DNA of 64,000 nt from Sulfitobacter sp043557345 (lineage in GTDB: Bacteria; Pseudomonadota; Alphaproteobacteria; Rhodobacterales; Rhodobacteraceae). The DNA is taken from the NCBI RefSeq assembly GCF_043557345.1, contig NZ_JBIFFV010000001.1, forward strand, positions 124,001-188,000. The letters run 5' to 3'. This document shows, piece by piece, positions 1 through 8,402 of this stretch (position 1 is its first letter; every line of letters starts with the position of its first letter). The position numbers and the translations under genes are program-made. The notes under the pieces were generated by a model. That model was not told where the DNA came from, ran no database searches, and was given only the letters and a program-made list of their open reading frames with translations.

Positions 1-123
1 CAGCGACTGCGGCGTCACTGGCCTGTGAAATTTTTAAAATACCCCAGGGAAGATACAATACAGCACATGAACCCATGCGTTCCCCTTGATCCCATACTAC
101 CTGCTCCCGTAGAAGTAGACGAT

Positions 124-140
124 CCCCCGAAAAAGGGGGG
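124..140 (+). promoter_or_regulatory. Leader hairpin directly before the LuxR-type gene
   Basis: A run of five C (124-128), an A-rich loop (129-134) and a run of G (135-140) can form a short strong hairpin that ends three bases before the Shine-Dalgarno sequence GTGAGGG (144-150). It may limit ribosome access to the regulator gene; this is inference. Bases 1-123 hold no gene I can support; TACAAT at 54-59 could be a -10 box but I see no convincing -35. Confidence 0.4.
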
Positions 141-153
141 AAAGTGAGGGAAG

Positions 154-891
154 ATGCTGTTCGATGCCGCAGTACGTTTGGAAAAGCTGCAAGATGTAAG
201 CGCGCTTTGGGATGGGATCGTAAAGACTTTCCGAGAGGCCGGCTTTACCCACGCCGTCCACATCAGTGTCGGGGCGGATTTTAAAGATGCCCAGTTCCTG
301 TCCACCATCCCCGATCTCTACGATGATCTCCCGCCCGAGGATGACCCATTCCTGCACCATTCGTGCAACAGCTATGATGTCCTGACGATCGGCCAAGCCT
401 TCGTGCACCTCTACCCCGATGTCACCCCGTCCGAGCATTCGCTAATCGCCCGCGCAGGCCGCGAAGGGCTGCATGCCGCCTTTGCCGTGCCGATGCGGCT
501 GAAGGGCTCCGAACGTTTTGGCGGTTTCATCGTTGGCAACGGGATGGAGGCCGAAGCCTTCGAACGCGCCTTTAGCGATATTGCCGAGGATCTGCGCCTC
601 TTCTGCCTGCTGATGCACCGCCGGATCGAAGACCTGACCGGCACCGCGCCCCTGCCCCTGCCCGAGAACCCCTCTGCCTTCGGCAAACTCAGCCCGCGCG
701 AAGCCGAAGTGGTGAACCTGCTGGCCCATGGCTACTCCCGCCAGCAGACCGCGCATCGCTGCAACCTCTCGATCCATACCGTGTCGGACTATGCGAAATC
801 CGGCTACCGCAAGCTTGGCATCCGCAACCGGGCGCAGGCGGCAGCATTGGTCCACGCCACGGCGGGCGAGCCTGCGCCCAAGTCGGACTGA
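154..891 (+). CDS. LuxR family transcriptional regulator (solo, autoinducer-binding type)
   Basis: The 245-residue protein has an N-terminal autoinducer-binding-like domain (about residues 15-165) and a C-terminal GerE/LuxR helix-turn-helix (residues about 178-235, beginning KLSPREAEV and containing NLSIHTVSDY). The DPF motif that follows the ligand pocket in TraR/LuxR proteins is present, but the usual tryptophan and tyrosine pocket residues are not obvious, so the ligand is uncertain. No luxI-type synthase gene lies nearby, which makes it a solo regulator. The ATG at 154 is preceded by GTGAGGG. It runs in the same direction as ispH, with 60 bp between them, so it may be independent. Function beyond DNA binding is inferred. 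Confidence 0.85.
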   Translation: MLFDAAVRLEKLQDVSALWDGIVKTFREAGFTHAVHISVGADFKDAQFLSTIPDLYDDLPPEDDPFLHHSCNSYDVLTIGQAFVHLYPDVTPSEHSLIARAGREGLHAAFAVPMRLKGSERFGGFIVGNGMEAEAFERAFSDIAEDLRLFCLLMHRRIEDLTGTAPLPLPENPSAFGKLSPREAEVVNLLAHGYSRQQTAHRCNLSIHTVSDYAKSGYRKLGIRNRAQAAALVHATAGEPAPKSD

Positions 892-951
892 CGGGCTGGA
901 CGAAGCGGGCCCAAGCCCTTACCTCTGCGCCAACCGTCCGGAGATTTCGCC

Positions 952-1902
952 ATGACCAAACCGCCTCTTACCCTCTACCTCGCCGCGCCGCGCGGATTCT
1001 GTGCGGGCGTGGACCGGGCGATCAAGATCGTCGAAATGGCGATCGAGAAGTGGGGTGCGCCGGTCTATGTACGCCATGAAATCGTGCACAACAAATTCGT
1101 CGTCGACGGGCTGCGCGACAAGGGCGCGGTCTTTGTCGAGGAACTCTCCGAATGCCCCGACGACCGCCCGGTGATCTTTTCCGCCCATGGGGTGCCGAAA
1201 TCCGTGCCCTCGGCGGCGCAGGCGCGCAACATGATCTATGTCGATGCCACCTGCCCGCTGGTCTCCAAGGTGCATATCGAGGCGCAGCGGCACGCGGATG
1301 CGGGCCTTCAGATCATCATGATCGGCCATGCGGGCCACCCTGAGACGATCGGCACCATGGGCCAGTTGCCCGAAGGCGATGTGCTGCTCGTGGAAACGCC
1401 TGAGGATGTGGCCAGCGTCACCGTGCGCGATGAGGAGCGTTTGGCCTATGTCACCCAGACCACGCTCAGCGTCGATGACACCGCCGATATCGTGGCCGCC
1501 CTACAGGCGCGTTTCCCCGCCATCATCGGCCCGCATAAAGAAGACATCTGCTACGCCACGACCAACCGTCAGGAAGCGGTCAAGGCCATGGCGCCCAAAT
1601 GCGACGCGATGCTGGTGGTGGGCGCGCCGAATTCCTCGAACTCCAAACGGCTGGTCGAAGTCGGCGCCCGCGCGGGCTGCGCCTATGCGCAACTGGTGCA
1701 GCGGGCCGAAGACATCGACTGGCGCGCGCTGGAGGGCATCGGCAGCATCGGCATCACGGCGGGCGCATCGGCCCCCGAAGTGCTGATCAACGAGGTGATC
1801 GACGCCTTCAAAGCGCGCTACGACGTGACCACCGATCTGGTCGAAACCGCGCAGGAAAACGTGGAATTCAAGGTGCCGCGCGTTCTGCGCCAACCCGCCT
1901 GA
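952..1902 (+). CDS. ispH: 4-hydroxy-3-methylbut-2-enyl diphosphate reductase
   Basis: IspH (LytB) performs the last step of the MEP isoprenoid pathway, reducing HMBPP to IPP and DMAPP with a [4Fe-4S] cluster in the cytoplasm. The 316-residue length is typical. The three cluster cysteines are visible in PRGFCAGV near the N terminus, DATCPLVSK in the first half and EDICYATTNRQ near residue 200; the acid-base glutamate region and the S-N-S-x-R stretch (NSSNSKRL) also match the family. GGAG lies eight bases before the ATG. rnhA follows about 50 bp downstream on the same strand and may be cotranscribed. Confidence 0.97.
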   Translation: MTKPPLTLYLAAPRGFCAGVDRAIKIVEMAIEKWGAPVYVRHEIVHNKFVVDGLRDKGAVFVEELSECPDDRPVIFSAHGVPKSVPSAAQARNMIYVDATCPLVSKVHIEAQRHADAGLQIIMIGHAGHPETIGTMGQLPEGDVLLVETPEDVASVTVRDEERLAYVTQTTLSVDDTADIVAALQARFPAIIGPHKEDICYATTNRQEAVKAMAPKCDAMLVVGAPNSSNSKRLVEVGARAGCAYAQLVQRAEDIDWRALEGIGSIGITAGASAPEVLINEVIDAFKARYDVTTDLVETAQENVEFKVPRVLRQPA

Positions 1903-1956
1903 TTGACCGCCGCGCGCCAGCCGCCTAAACCGCGCTGGAAACTGCCGGAGATACCC

Positions 1957-2421
1957 ATGCCTGACCTCTACGCCTATACTGACGGTGCCTGTTCGGGCAA
2001 TCCCGGCCCCGGCGGCTGGGGCGTGCTGATGCGCGCGAAGGAGGGCGACAAGATCGTCAAGGAACGCGAGTTGAAGGGCGGCGAGGCGCAGACCACCAAC
2101 AACCGCATGGAGTTGATGGCCGCGATCTCGGCGCTGGAATCGCTCAGCCGACCGACCGAGATCACGCTGGTGACCGATAGCAACTACGTCAAGAACGGCA
2201 TCACCGGCTGGATCTTCGGCTGGAAAAAGAACGGTTGGAAGAACGCGGCCAAAAAGCCGGTCAAGAATGCCGAGCTTTGGCAACGGCTGGACGCCGCGAA
2301 CGCGCGGCACAATGTGACGTGGAAATGGGTCAAGGGCCACGCCGGCCACCCCGAGAACGAGCGCGCCGATGAACTGGCCCGCGCGGGCATGGCGCCGTTC
2401 AAACCCGGTGGCAAGAAGTGA
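1957..2421 (+). CDS. rnhA: Ribonuclease HI
   Basis: RNase HI cuts the RNA strand of RNA-DNA hybrids, removing primers and R-loops. The 154-residue protein matches the E. coli enzyme in length. Catalytic carboxylates are seen in YTDGACSGNPG, NNRMELMA, LVTDSNYV and NERADELA; the basic handle region is present (WKKNGWKNAAKKPVKN). An in-frame TTG at 1903 would add 18 residues, but the ATG at 1957, with GGAG seven bases upstream, gives the normal N terminus. Its TGA overlaps the GTG of the next gene. Confidence 0.97.
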   Translation: MPDLYAYTDGACSGNPGPGGWGVLMRAKEGDKIVKERELKGGEAQTTNNRMELMAAISALESLSRPTEITLVTDSNYVKNGITGWIFGWKKNGWKNAAKKPVKNAELWQRLDAANARHNVTWKWVKGHAGHPENERADELARAGMAPFKPGGKK

Positions 2422-3041
2422 CCCTGCTGGCCCTGCTGGACTATGCCGCCGTGCTGGTCTTTGCCATCACCGGTGCGCTTGTCGCCAGCCGGGCGCAGCT
2501 TGATATCGTGGGTTTTGCCTTTATCGCCTGCCTAACCGCCGTGGGCGGCGGCACGATCCGCGACCTCTTGCTCGACCGCAACCCGATCTTCTGGATCGAG
2601 ACGCCCAGTATGCTCGGCGTGGCCATCGTGGCGGCGCTGGTGGTGTTTTTCACCGCCCACTTGCTCGAAAGCCGCTTTCGCACTCTGATCTGGCTCGACA
2701 GTCTGGCGCTGGCTGTCGCTGTCGCGGCGGGTGTCGGTGTGGCGATGGCGCAAGAGCAATCCGCGCCGATCATCATTGTCATGGGCATGATCACCGGCTG
2801 TATGGGCGGTCTGATGCGCGATGTGGTGGTGGGGCAGCTGCCGCTGGTGCTGACCCAAGGCGAGCTTTACGCCACCGCGGCGCTCTCTGGTGCCGCCGTC
2901 GCCGTGCTGCTGGCGCCCTATTTCGATGGCACGCTCTACCCGCTGCTGGCCTGCGCTGCGACGACTTGGGTGCTGCGTGCCGGGTCACTCTATTTTGGCT
3001 GGCATCTGCCGGTCTACAAAAGCACCCCGCCCAAAAGCTGA
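2418..3041 (+). CDS. TRIC/UPF0126 family membrane protein
   Basis: The 207-residue protein is almost entirely hydrophobic, with about six or seven membrane segments and the two-fold internal repeat typical of the UPF0126 (YadS/YicG, trimeric intracellular cation channel-like) family: GGGTIRDLLL in the first repeat and GGLMRDVVVG in the second. Bacterial members have been described as potassium-permeable channels, but the role here is not known. It starts with GTG inside the rnhA stop (GTGA), suggesting translational coupling. It ends 10 bp before the convergent fmt gene. Confidence 0.85.
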   Translation: MTLLALLDYAAVLVFAITGALVASRAQLDIVGFAFIACLTAVGGGTIRDLLLDRNPIFWIETPSMLGVAIVAALVVFFTAHLLESRFRTLIWLDSLALAVAVAAGVGVAMAQEQSAPIIIVMGMITGCMGGLMRDVVVGQLPLVLTQGELYATAALSGAAVAVLLAPYFDGTLYPLLACAATTWVLRAGSLYFGWHLPVYKSTPPKS

Positions 3042-3051
3042 ACGCTCGGCC

Positions 3052-3960
3052 TTAGCTCAGACGCACACCTGTCGCGATCTGCGCCCCGCGTTGGAACACA
3101 TCCGCCTCCTGCACGCCTTTGCCCGCGCGCTGTAGCCGCGTCAGCCGCACCGCCCCGTCGCCGCAGGCGATGCGCAACGCCTCCGACAGCACCTCGCCCG
3201 GCGCGCCGGTGCCCTCGTCCAGCACCGAGCCGAGGACTTTCACCCGCTGGCCGTCAAGCTCGAACCACGCGCCGGGAAAGGGCGAGAGCCCGCGGATCAG
3301 ACGATCCACCTCGACCGCCGGGCGGGTCCAGTCGATGCGCGCTTCGGCCTTGTCGATCTTGGCCGCATAGGTGACGCCCTCTTCGGGCTGAGGCTGCGGC
3401 GTCAGATCGGTCAGGTGCGACAGCGCCTTGTTGATCGCCACCGCGCCCATGGCGCTTAGCCGGTCATGCAATTGCGCCGTGGTCTCAGCCTTGCCGATCT
3501 CGGTCTCTTCGCACAGCAGCACCGGTCCGGTATCAAGCCCCGCTTCCATCTGCATGATGCACACGCCGGTCTTTTCGTCGCCCGCCATGATCGCACGGTG
3601 AATGGGCGCCGCCCCGCGCCAGCGCGGCAGCAGGCTGGCGTGGATGTTGAGGCAGCCATGTTTCGGCGCGTCGAGAATGGGCTGCGGCAGGATCAGACCG
3701 TAGGCCACGACCACCGCCGCATCGGCCTCAAGCGCGGCGAACTCCTCCTGCGGCTCGGGGTGTTTGAGCGATACCGGATGGCGCACCCGCAGACCAAGCG
3801 CCTCGGCGCGCTGCTGCACCGGGCTGGGACGGGGCTTCTTGCCGCGCCCGGCGGGGCGGGGTGGCTGGCAATAGACCGCGCAGATCTCATGCCCGGCCTG
3901 CACCAGCGCATCGAGGATCGGCACCGAGAAATCGGGCGTGCCCATGAAGATCAGTCGCAT
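3052..3960 (-). CDS. fmt: Methionyl-tRNA formyltransferase
   Basis: Fmt formylates initiator Met-tRNA using 10-formyl-THF. The 302-residue protein starts MRLIFMGTPDF; an upstream in-frame start would add eight residues not expected for the family. Catalytic Asn105, His107 and Asp143 (E. coli Asn108, His110, Asp146) lie in NIHASLLPRWRG and MEAGLDTGPV. The C-terminal OB-like domain is present. It is the last gene of a minus-strand run with three deformylase genes; 38 bp separate it from the preceding one. Formylation and deformylation enzymes are thus made together. Confidence 0.97.
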   Translation of the reverse strand: MRLIFMGTPDFSVPILDALVQAGHEICAVYCQPPRPAGRGKKPRPSPVQQRAEALGLRVRHPVSLKHPEPQEEFAALEADAAVVVAYGLILPQPILDAPKHGCLNIHASLLPRWRGAAPIHRAIMAGDEKTGVCIMQMEAGLDTGPVLLCEETEIGKAETTAQLHDRLSAMGAVAINKALSHLTDLTPQPQPEEGVTYAAKIDKAEARIDWTRPAVEVDRLIRGLSPFPGAWFELDGQRVKVLGSVLDEGTGAPGEVLSEALRIACGDGAVRLTRLQRAGKGVQEADVFQRGAQIATGVRLS

Positions 3961-3998
3961 CTGTTCACTCCTGCCGGACAGCACCTTGGAGAGCGCCG

Positions 3999-4496
3999 TC
4001 AGCCGTTCTGTTTGCGGGCCTTGCGCAACAGCATGTCGCGCTTGGTTTTGCTGAGGTTGTCAAAATACATCTTGCCCGCCAGATGGTCGATCTGGTGCTG
4101 CACGCTCACCGCTTCCAGCCCGACGAAATCACGCTCCACCTCGGCCCCCGTCTCATCGAGAAAGCGCACCTTCACCCCGCGCGGGCGGCGGATCACGGCG
4201 CTGAAACCGGGCAGATTGGGGCTGGCCTCCTCGTAAGGATGCAACACGGCAGAGGCATCTACGATCACCGGGTTCGCCAGCCGGATGCGTTTGTTGCGCG
4301 CTTCCGAGGCATCGACGACGGCGACCTGCAACATCACCCCAATCTGCGGCGCGGCAAGGCCGACGCCGGGCATGGCGTCCATCGTCTCGATCATATCATC
4401 CCAGAGGGTGCGGATTTCATCCGTCACCGTCTCAATCGGGGCGGCGGGGCTGCGCAGGCGTTTGTCGGGCCATGGAACATAGCGGCGTAGGGTCAT
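3999..4496 (-). CDS. Peptide deformylase-like protein, catalytic motifs degenerate
   Basis: This 165-residue protein is a peptide deformylase by overall sequence: motif I is intact (GVGLAAPQIG, about residues 44-53). The metal and catalytic positions are not. Motif II EGCLS is replaced by EASPN, so the metal-binding cysteine is Ser92, and motif III HEXXH reads HQIDH (134-138), so the catalytic glutamate is Gln135. Two of the four essential residues are therefore lost and normal deformylase activity is unlikely. The frame is intact, overlaps the upstream deformylase gene by 4 bp (ATGA), and shows no sign of decay, which suggests a retained non-classical role, perhaps binding nascent chains or another deformylase; that is inference. 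Confidence 0.9.
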   Translation of the reverse strand: MTLRRYVPWPDKRLRSPAAPIETVTDEIRTLWDDMIETMDAMPGVGLAAPQIGVMLQVAVVDASEARNKRIRLANPVIVDASAVLHPYEEASPNLPGFSAVIRRPRGVKVRFLDETGAEVERDFVGLEAVSVQHQIDHLAGKMYFDNLSKTKRDMLLRKARKQNG

Positions 4497-4990
4497 TGGG
4501 CGTTGAACTCCGCAATCTTGGCCGCGCGGGTCTCCGCATCGAGGTGGTCGAAGGTCACCACGCCATCGAGGTGATCCATCTCATGCTGCGCGATCAGCGC
4601 AGAGGCGCCTTCCATGCTCTGCACATAGCGGCCACCGTTGAGGCCGGTCCAGACCATCTGCACCTGCGCGGGGCGCGAAATATCGGTGCTGATGCCGGGG
4701 ATGCTAAGACAACCTTCGGTATTGGTCACCCGTTCTTCGCCGATCTCTTGAAACATCGGATTGATGCAGACCAACGGGTCGGACTTGCCCTCTTTCCACC
4801 CCGCATCCATCACGAAGATACGCAGCATCGCGCCCACCTGCGGCCCGGCAAGGCCACGGCCCGGGGCGGCATACATCGTCTCAAGCATATCTGCGGCGAG
4901 GCGTTCGATCTCTGGCGTGATCTCTTCGACCGGGGCGCAGATTTCGGCCAGACGCGGATCGGGCCAGCGGAGAACCTCCAGCACGCTCAT
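4493..4990 (-). CDS. def: Peptide deformylase (second copy)
   Basis: Deformylases remove the formyl group from nascent proteins using Fe2+ or another divalent metal. The 165-residue protein keeps the metal cysteine (Cys94 in EGCLSIPG) and the HEMDH motif (136-140). Motif I is slightly altered, GRGLAGPQVG in place of GxGLAAPQ, which may change substrate range or rate. The start overlaps the stop of the first def gene by 4 bp and the stop overlaps the degenerate third copy by 4 bp, so all three are likely translated from one mRNA that ends with fmt. Confidence 0.93.
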   Translation of the reverse strand: MSVLEVLRWPDPRLAEICAPVEEITPEIERLAADMLETMYAAPGRGLAGPQVGAMLRIFVMDAGWKEGKSDPLVCINPMFQEIGEERVTNTEGCLSIPGISTDISRPAQVQMVWTGLNGGRYVQSMEGASALIAQHEMDHLDGVVTFDHLDAETRAAKIAEFNAQ

Positions 4991-5514
4991 CCGCGCGCCA
5001 GCTCGCGCTTCAGCTTGACCATCTTGCGGGTGATCATCTGACGCTTCAGCGGCTTGAGGTAGTCGATGAAAAGCTTGCCGTCGAGGTGGTCGATCTCATG
5101 CTGAACGCAGGTCGCCCAAAGCCCGTCGAACGCCTCCTGCTGCTCTTTCCCATCGCGGTCGAGCCAGCGCACCTCAACCTCCGCCGGGCGGGTCACCTCG
5201 GCATATTGATCAGGGATGCTGAGACACCCTTCTTCATAGGTGTTGAGCCCGTCCGAAGAAGCCACGATTTCGGGGTTGAACATCAGCAAGGGCCGGGGCG
5301 CTTCGCCCTCTTCCTTGACGCAATCCAGCACGATGACCCGGCTCGACACGCCGATCTGCGGCGCGGCAAGGCCGATGCCCGGCGCATCATACATGGTGGT
5401 CAACATATCATCGCCCAGCACACGCAACTCGTCGCTCAGATCGGCGACGGGGGCTGCGGCTTTCTTGAGCCGTGGATCGGGGTGCAAAAGGATCGGGCGT
5501 TTCATCCCGCTCAT
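4987..5514 (-). CDS. def: Peptide deformylase (canonical copy)
   Basis: This 175-residue protein carries all three deformylase motifs intact: GIGLAAPQIG (about 46-55), EGCLSIP with Cys97, and QHEIDH with the catalytic glutamate Glu140. It is therefore the most likely housekeeping deformylase. The start may be the ATG at 5514 or the internal ATG at 5505 (MKRPILLHP); neither has a strong ribosome binding site. It is the first gene of the def-def-def'-fmt run, and its promoter should lie in the 87 bp shared with the divergent patB-like gene. Confidence 0.96.
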   Translation of the reverse strand: MSGMKRPILLHPDPRLKKAAAPVADLSDELRVLGDDMLTTMYDAPGIGLAAPQIGVSSRVIVLDCVKEEGEAPRPLLMFNPEIVASSDGLNTYEEGCLSIPDQYAEVTRPAEVEVRWLDRDGKEQQEAFDGLWATCVQHEIDHLDGKLFIDYLKPLKRQMITRKMVKLKRELARG

Positions 5515-5601
5515 TTAGGCCATGCCCGTGCATCGCGCAACCGGGGGCTTGCAGCGCCTGCGGCAGCCGTTAGCTTGGCCGCAATATCAGGAGAGACCAG
5601 C

Positions 5602-6771
5602 ATGAGCTTTGACGACATCATCGACCGGCGCGGCACCCATTGTGCGAAATGGGACAAGATGGAAGCGATCTATGGCGTGCCTGCGGATACCGGCATCGCC
5701 ATGTGGGTGGCCGACATGGATTTTCGCCCCCCGCAGGTGGTGCAGGACGCGCTTCAGGCCCAGATCAACCACGGGGTGCACGGGTATTTCGGCGACGACA
5801 GCAAATACCTTGCCGCGATCCAATGGTGGATGGAAAACCGCCACGGCTGGAAGGTCGACGCCGAGGCGATCTTTACCACGCATGGCTTGGTGAACGGCAC
5901 CGCCATATGCGTCGATGCCTTCACCCAGCCCGGCGATGGGGTGGTGCTGTTCACCCCGGTCTATCACGCCTTCGCCCGCGTGATTAACGCCGCCGAGCGC
6001 CGGGTGGTGGAATGCCCGCTGACCAATGCCTCGGGCCGTTACGAGATGGATTTCGACGCCTATGACGCCTTGATGACCGGGGATGAGAAGATGGTGATCC
6101 TCTGTTCGCCGCATAACCCCGGCGGGCGGGTCTGGAGCCGTGAGGAACTGCAAGGCGTGGCCGACTTCGCCAAGCGGCACGATCTGGTGCTGGTCTCGGA
6201 TGAGATCCACCATGATCTGGTGATGCCGGGGCACAAGCATATCCCCATGGCCCAGATCGACGGGATCGAGGACCGTCTGGTGATGATGACCGCCACGACC
6301 AAGACCTTCAACATCGCGGGCGGCCACACCGGAAACGTCATCATCCACGACCCCAAGCTGCGCGCGCGCTTTGCGCGGCGCATGGCGGCCTTGGGCGTGT
6401 CGGCCAACTCATATGGGCTGATCATGGCAACCGCCGCCTATTCGCCCGAGGGGGCCGCTTGGGTCGACAAGCTGACCGCCTATCTCGATGGCAACCGAAA
6501 GCTGTTCGACGAGGCGGTGAACGCGATCCCGGGGCTGCGCTCGATGCCGCTGGAATCGACCTATCTGGCTTGGGTGGACTTTTCGGGCACCGGCATGGCG
6601 CCCGCAGAGTTTCAGGACCGTGTCGAGAAAAGCGCCGCCATCGCCGCCAACCACGGCGCCACCTTTGGCACGGGGGGCGAAAGCTTCATGCGCTTCAACC
6701 TCGCCACCCCGCGCGCGCGGGTCGAGGAAGCCTGCGAGCGGCTGGCCAAAGCTTTCAGCGATTTGCAGTAA
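5602..6771 (+). CDS. patB: PatB/MalY-type C-S lyase (cystathionine beta-lyase)
   Basis: A 389-residue fold-type I PLP enzyme of the PatB/MalY subgroup, which cleaves cystathionine or cysteine conjugates to pyruvate, ammonia and a thiol. The N terminus MSFDDIIDRRGTHCAKWD and MWVADMDF are typical. The PLP lysine is Lys234 in TATTKTFN, and the SDEIHHDLV stretch holds the PLP-contacting aspartate. The frame is open far upstream, but the ATG at 5602 has AGGAGAG seven bases before it and gives the family length. It is divergent from the def run. The exact substrate is not evident. Confidence 0.88.
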   Translation: MSFDDIIDRRGTHCAKWDKMEAIYGVPADTGIAMWVADMDFRPPQVVQDALQAQINHGVHGYFGDDSKYLAAIQWWMENRHGWKVDAEAIFTTHGLVNGTAICVDAFTQPGDGVVLFTPVYHAFARVINAAERRVVECPLTNASGRYEMDFDAYDALMTGDEKMVILCSPHNPGGRVWSREELQGVADFAKRHDLVLVSDEIHHDLVMPGHKHIPMAQIDGIEDRLVMMTATTKTFNIAGGHTGNVIIHDPKLRARFARRMAALGVSANSYGLIMATAAYSPEGAAWVDKLTAYLDGNRKLFDEAVNAIPGLRSMPLESTYLAWVDFSGTGMAPAEFQDRVEKSAAIAANHGATFGTGGESFMRFNLATPRARVEEACERLAKAFSDLQ

Positions 6772-6777
6772 CGAAAC

Positions 6778-6809
6778 GGCGCGGCGGGGCGGCCCCGCCG
6801 TGCCGCCCT
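6778..6809. terminator. Bidirectional terminator between patB-like and PilZ-like genes
   Basis: Inverted repeat 6778-6790 with 6792-6804 (GGCGCGGCGGGGC paired with GCCCCGCCGTGCC, one G-T pair) followed by CCCTTT. It sits in the 39 bp between two convergent genes. Confidence 0.6.
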
Positions 6810-6810
6810 T

Positions 6811-7167
6811 TCAGGCGCGGCTGTCTTCGATCAGACCCAGCGGCGCATCGGCGGGGCGCTCGAAGTCAAGCGGCGGACGGTCCGCCACGGCGGTGGCGCG
6901 TTTGAACTCATAGCGCATCTCGCCCGCTTCTTCCTCGCTCGCCACGATGAGACATTGGAACAGATGCAGGCTGCCGTCATAGAGATCGACCAGCCCGCGC
7001 AGCTTCGGCGCATCCTGTGCATCGACGGAGAAACCGGTCTTCCACATGCGCAGCACGCGGTAGACATCACCGCCCACCTCAAGCCGCAGGCGCGCCCCTT
7101 TGCGCAGGCTTGCCATCCGCGCGGCATCCAGCCCCGCCTGTATTTCTTTCGACAGAAATTCTTCCAT
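6811..7167 (-). CDS. Conserved hypothetical protein, PilZ-like
   Basis: A 118-residue soluble protein. After a short N-terminal helix, the stretch SLRKGARLRLEVGG followed by LRMWKTGFSVD and LRGLVDLYDG resembles a small beta-barrel of the PilZ type (basic residues before the barrel and a GFSVD turn), but the classical RxxxR and D/NxSxxG motifs are not exact, so cyclic di-GMP binding is uncertain. The ATG at 7167 is preceded by GGGGGGA at good spacing; an in-frame GTG at 7182 would place the start inside that site. The gene is convergent with the patB-like gene and divergent from the glutathionyl-hydroquinone reductase gene. Confidence 0.75.
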   Translation of the reverse strand: MEEFLSKEIQAGLDAARMASLRKGARLRLEVGGDVYRVLRMWKTGFSVDAQDAPKLRGLVDLYDGSLHLFQCLIVASEEEAGEMRYEFKRATAVADRPPLDFERPADAPLGLIEDSRA

Positions 7168-7340
7168 GCGCAATCCCCCCACTGATGCCTCTAAGCTGGC
7201 GGATAGCGTAGAAAATTCAAGTTAAGAATTGATGACGTATGGGCAGTCTGCATCAGCGCAGAGCGGCTGCGCGCCTATGAAGATGGGCGGCCCTCGCGCC
7301 CTGCCCTAGATATACCCTCAAACGCGGAAAGGAGAACAAG

Positions 7341-8315
7341 ATGGGCCTATTGGTTGACGGCAAATGGCAAGACAAATGGTATGACACCAAATCCTCGGGC
7401 GGAAAATTCGAGCGCAGCGAGGCCAAGTTTCGCAACTGGGTCACCGCCGATGGCAGCGCCGGACCAAGCGGCGAAGGCGGGTTCAAGGCAGAATCGGGCC
7501 GCTACCATCTCTACGTCAGCTATGCCTGCCCATGGGCGCATCGCGCGCTGATCTTCCGCCGGTTGAAGGGGCTTGAGGATCACATCGGCGTCTCTGTCGT
7601 ACATCCCGATATGCTGGGCGAGGGCTGGACCTTTGACACGGATTTCCCCGGTGCCACGGGCGACACGCTCTTCGGCCTGCCCTATGCGCGCGACATCTAC
7701 ACCCGCGCCGATCCCAATTTCACGGGCCGCGTCACCGTGCCGATCCTCTGGGACAAACAGCGCGAGACCATCGTCAGCAATGAAAGCGCCGAGATCATCC
7801 GCATGTTCAACAGCGCCTTCAACGCGATCACCGGCAACAGCGATGACTATTACCCCGCCCCCCTGCACGACCGCATCGAAGAGGTGAACGCCCGCGTCTA
7901 TGACACGCTGAACAACGGCGTCTACAAAGCTGGCTTCGCCACCACGCAAGAGGCCTATGACGCTGCCGTGCACCCGCTCTTCGACACGCTGGATTGGATC
8001 GAACACATCCTGTCGCAGAACCGCTACCTTGCGGGCGCGCAGATGACCGAAGCCGACTGGCGGCTCTTCACCACGCTGGTACGCTTCGACAAGGTCTATC
8101 ATCTGCACTTTAAATGTAACCGCCACCGGATCGTCGATTACCCGAACATCTGGGCCTATACGCGCGAGCTCTATCAGGTGCCGGGCGTGGCCGAGACGGT
8201 GAACTTCGACCATATCGTGCGGCACTATCACTACAGCCATGACACGATTAACCCGCACCGCATCATCCCGATCAATCCGGTGCTGGACTTCAACGCGCCG
8301 CACGGGCGCGGCTAA
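7341..8315 (+). CDS. yqjG: Glutathionyl-hydroquinone reductase (Xi-class GST)
   Basis: These enzymes use glutathione to reduce glutathionyl-hydroquinones and related conjugates. The 324-residue length, the catalytic CPWAHR motif with Cys63, and the C-terminal stretch PNIWAYTRELYQ with a following INPHRI are typical of the Xi class rather than of ordinary GSTs, which are about 200 residues. AAAGGAGAA lies about six bases before the ATG. The gene is monocistronic in appearance; 87 bp separate it from cobC. The quinone substrate is not known. Confidence 0.92.
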   Translation: MGLLVDGKWQDKWYDTKSSGGKFERSEAKFRNWVTADGSAGPSGEGGFKAESGRYHLYVSYACPWAHRALIFRRLKGLEDHIGVSVVHPDMLGEGWTFDTDFPGATGDTLFGLPYARDIYTRADPNFTGRVTVPILWDKQRETIVSNESAEIIRMFNSAFNAITGNSDDYYPAPLHDRIEEVNARVYDTLNNGVYKAGFATTQEAYDAAVHPLFDTLDWIEHILSQNRYLAGAQMTEADWRLFTTLVRFDKVYHLHFKCNRHRIVDYPNIWAYTRELYQVPGVAETVNFDHIVRHYHYSHDTINPHRIIPINPVLDFNAPHGRG

Positions 8316-8402
8316 CCTCCCCTCCCCCTGCCCCCGTGGAAGGCGCTTGATCGCGCAGCGCTTTTGCGCTTTCACCGCAGCGACGACGGCAGGGGGATGA
8401 TC

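Noticed and set aside
1903..1956. Longer RNase HI starting at TTG 1903
   Set aside because: The added 18 residues are not part of the family, and a good ribosome site precedes the ATG at 1957.
3999..4496. Third deformylase copy as a pseudogene
   Set aside because: Catalytic residues are lost, but the frame, length and tight overlaps are intact, so it is better called a degenerate but retained protein.
8316..8402. Possible cobalamin riboswitch before cobC
   Set aside because: The gap is only 87 bp and no B12-box-like conserved core was seen; a small AGCGC-TTTT-GCGCT stem is all that is present.
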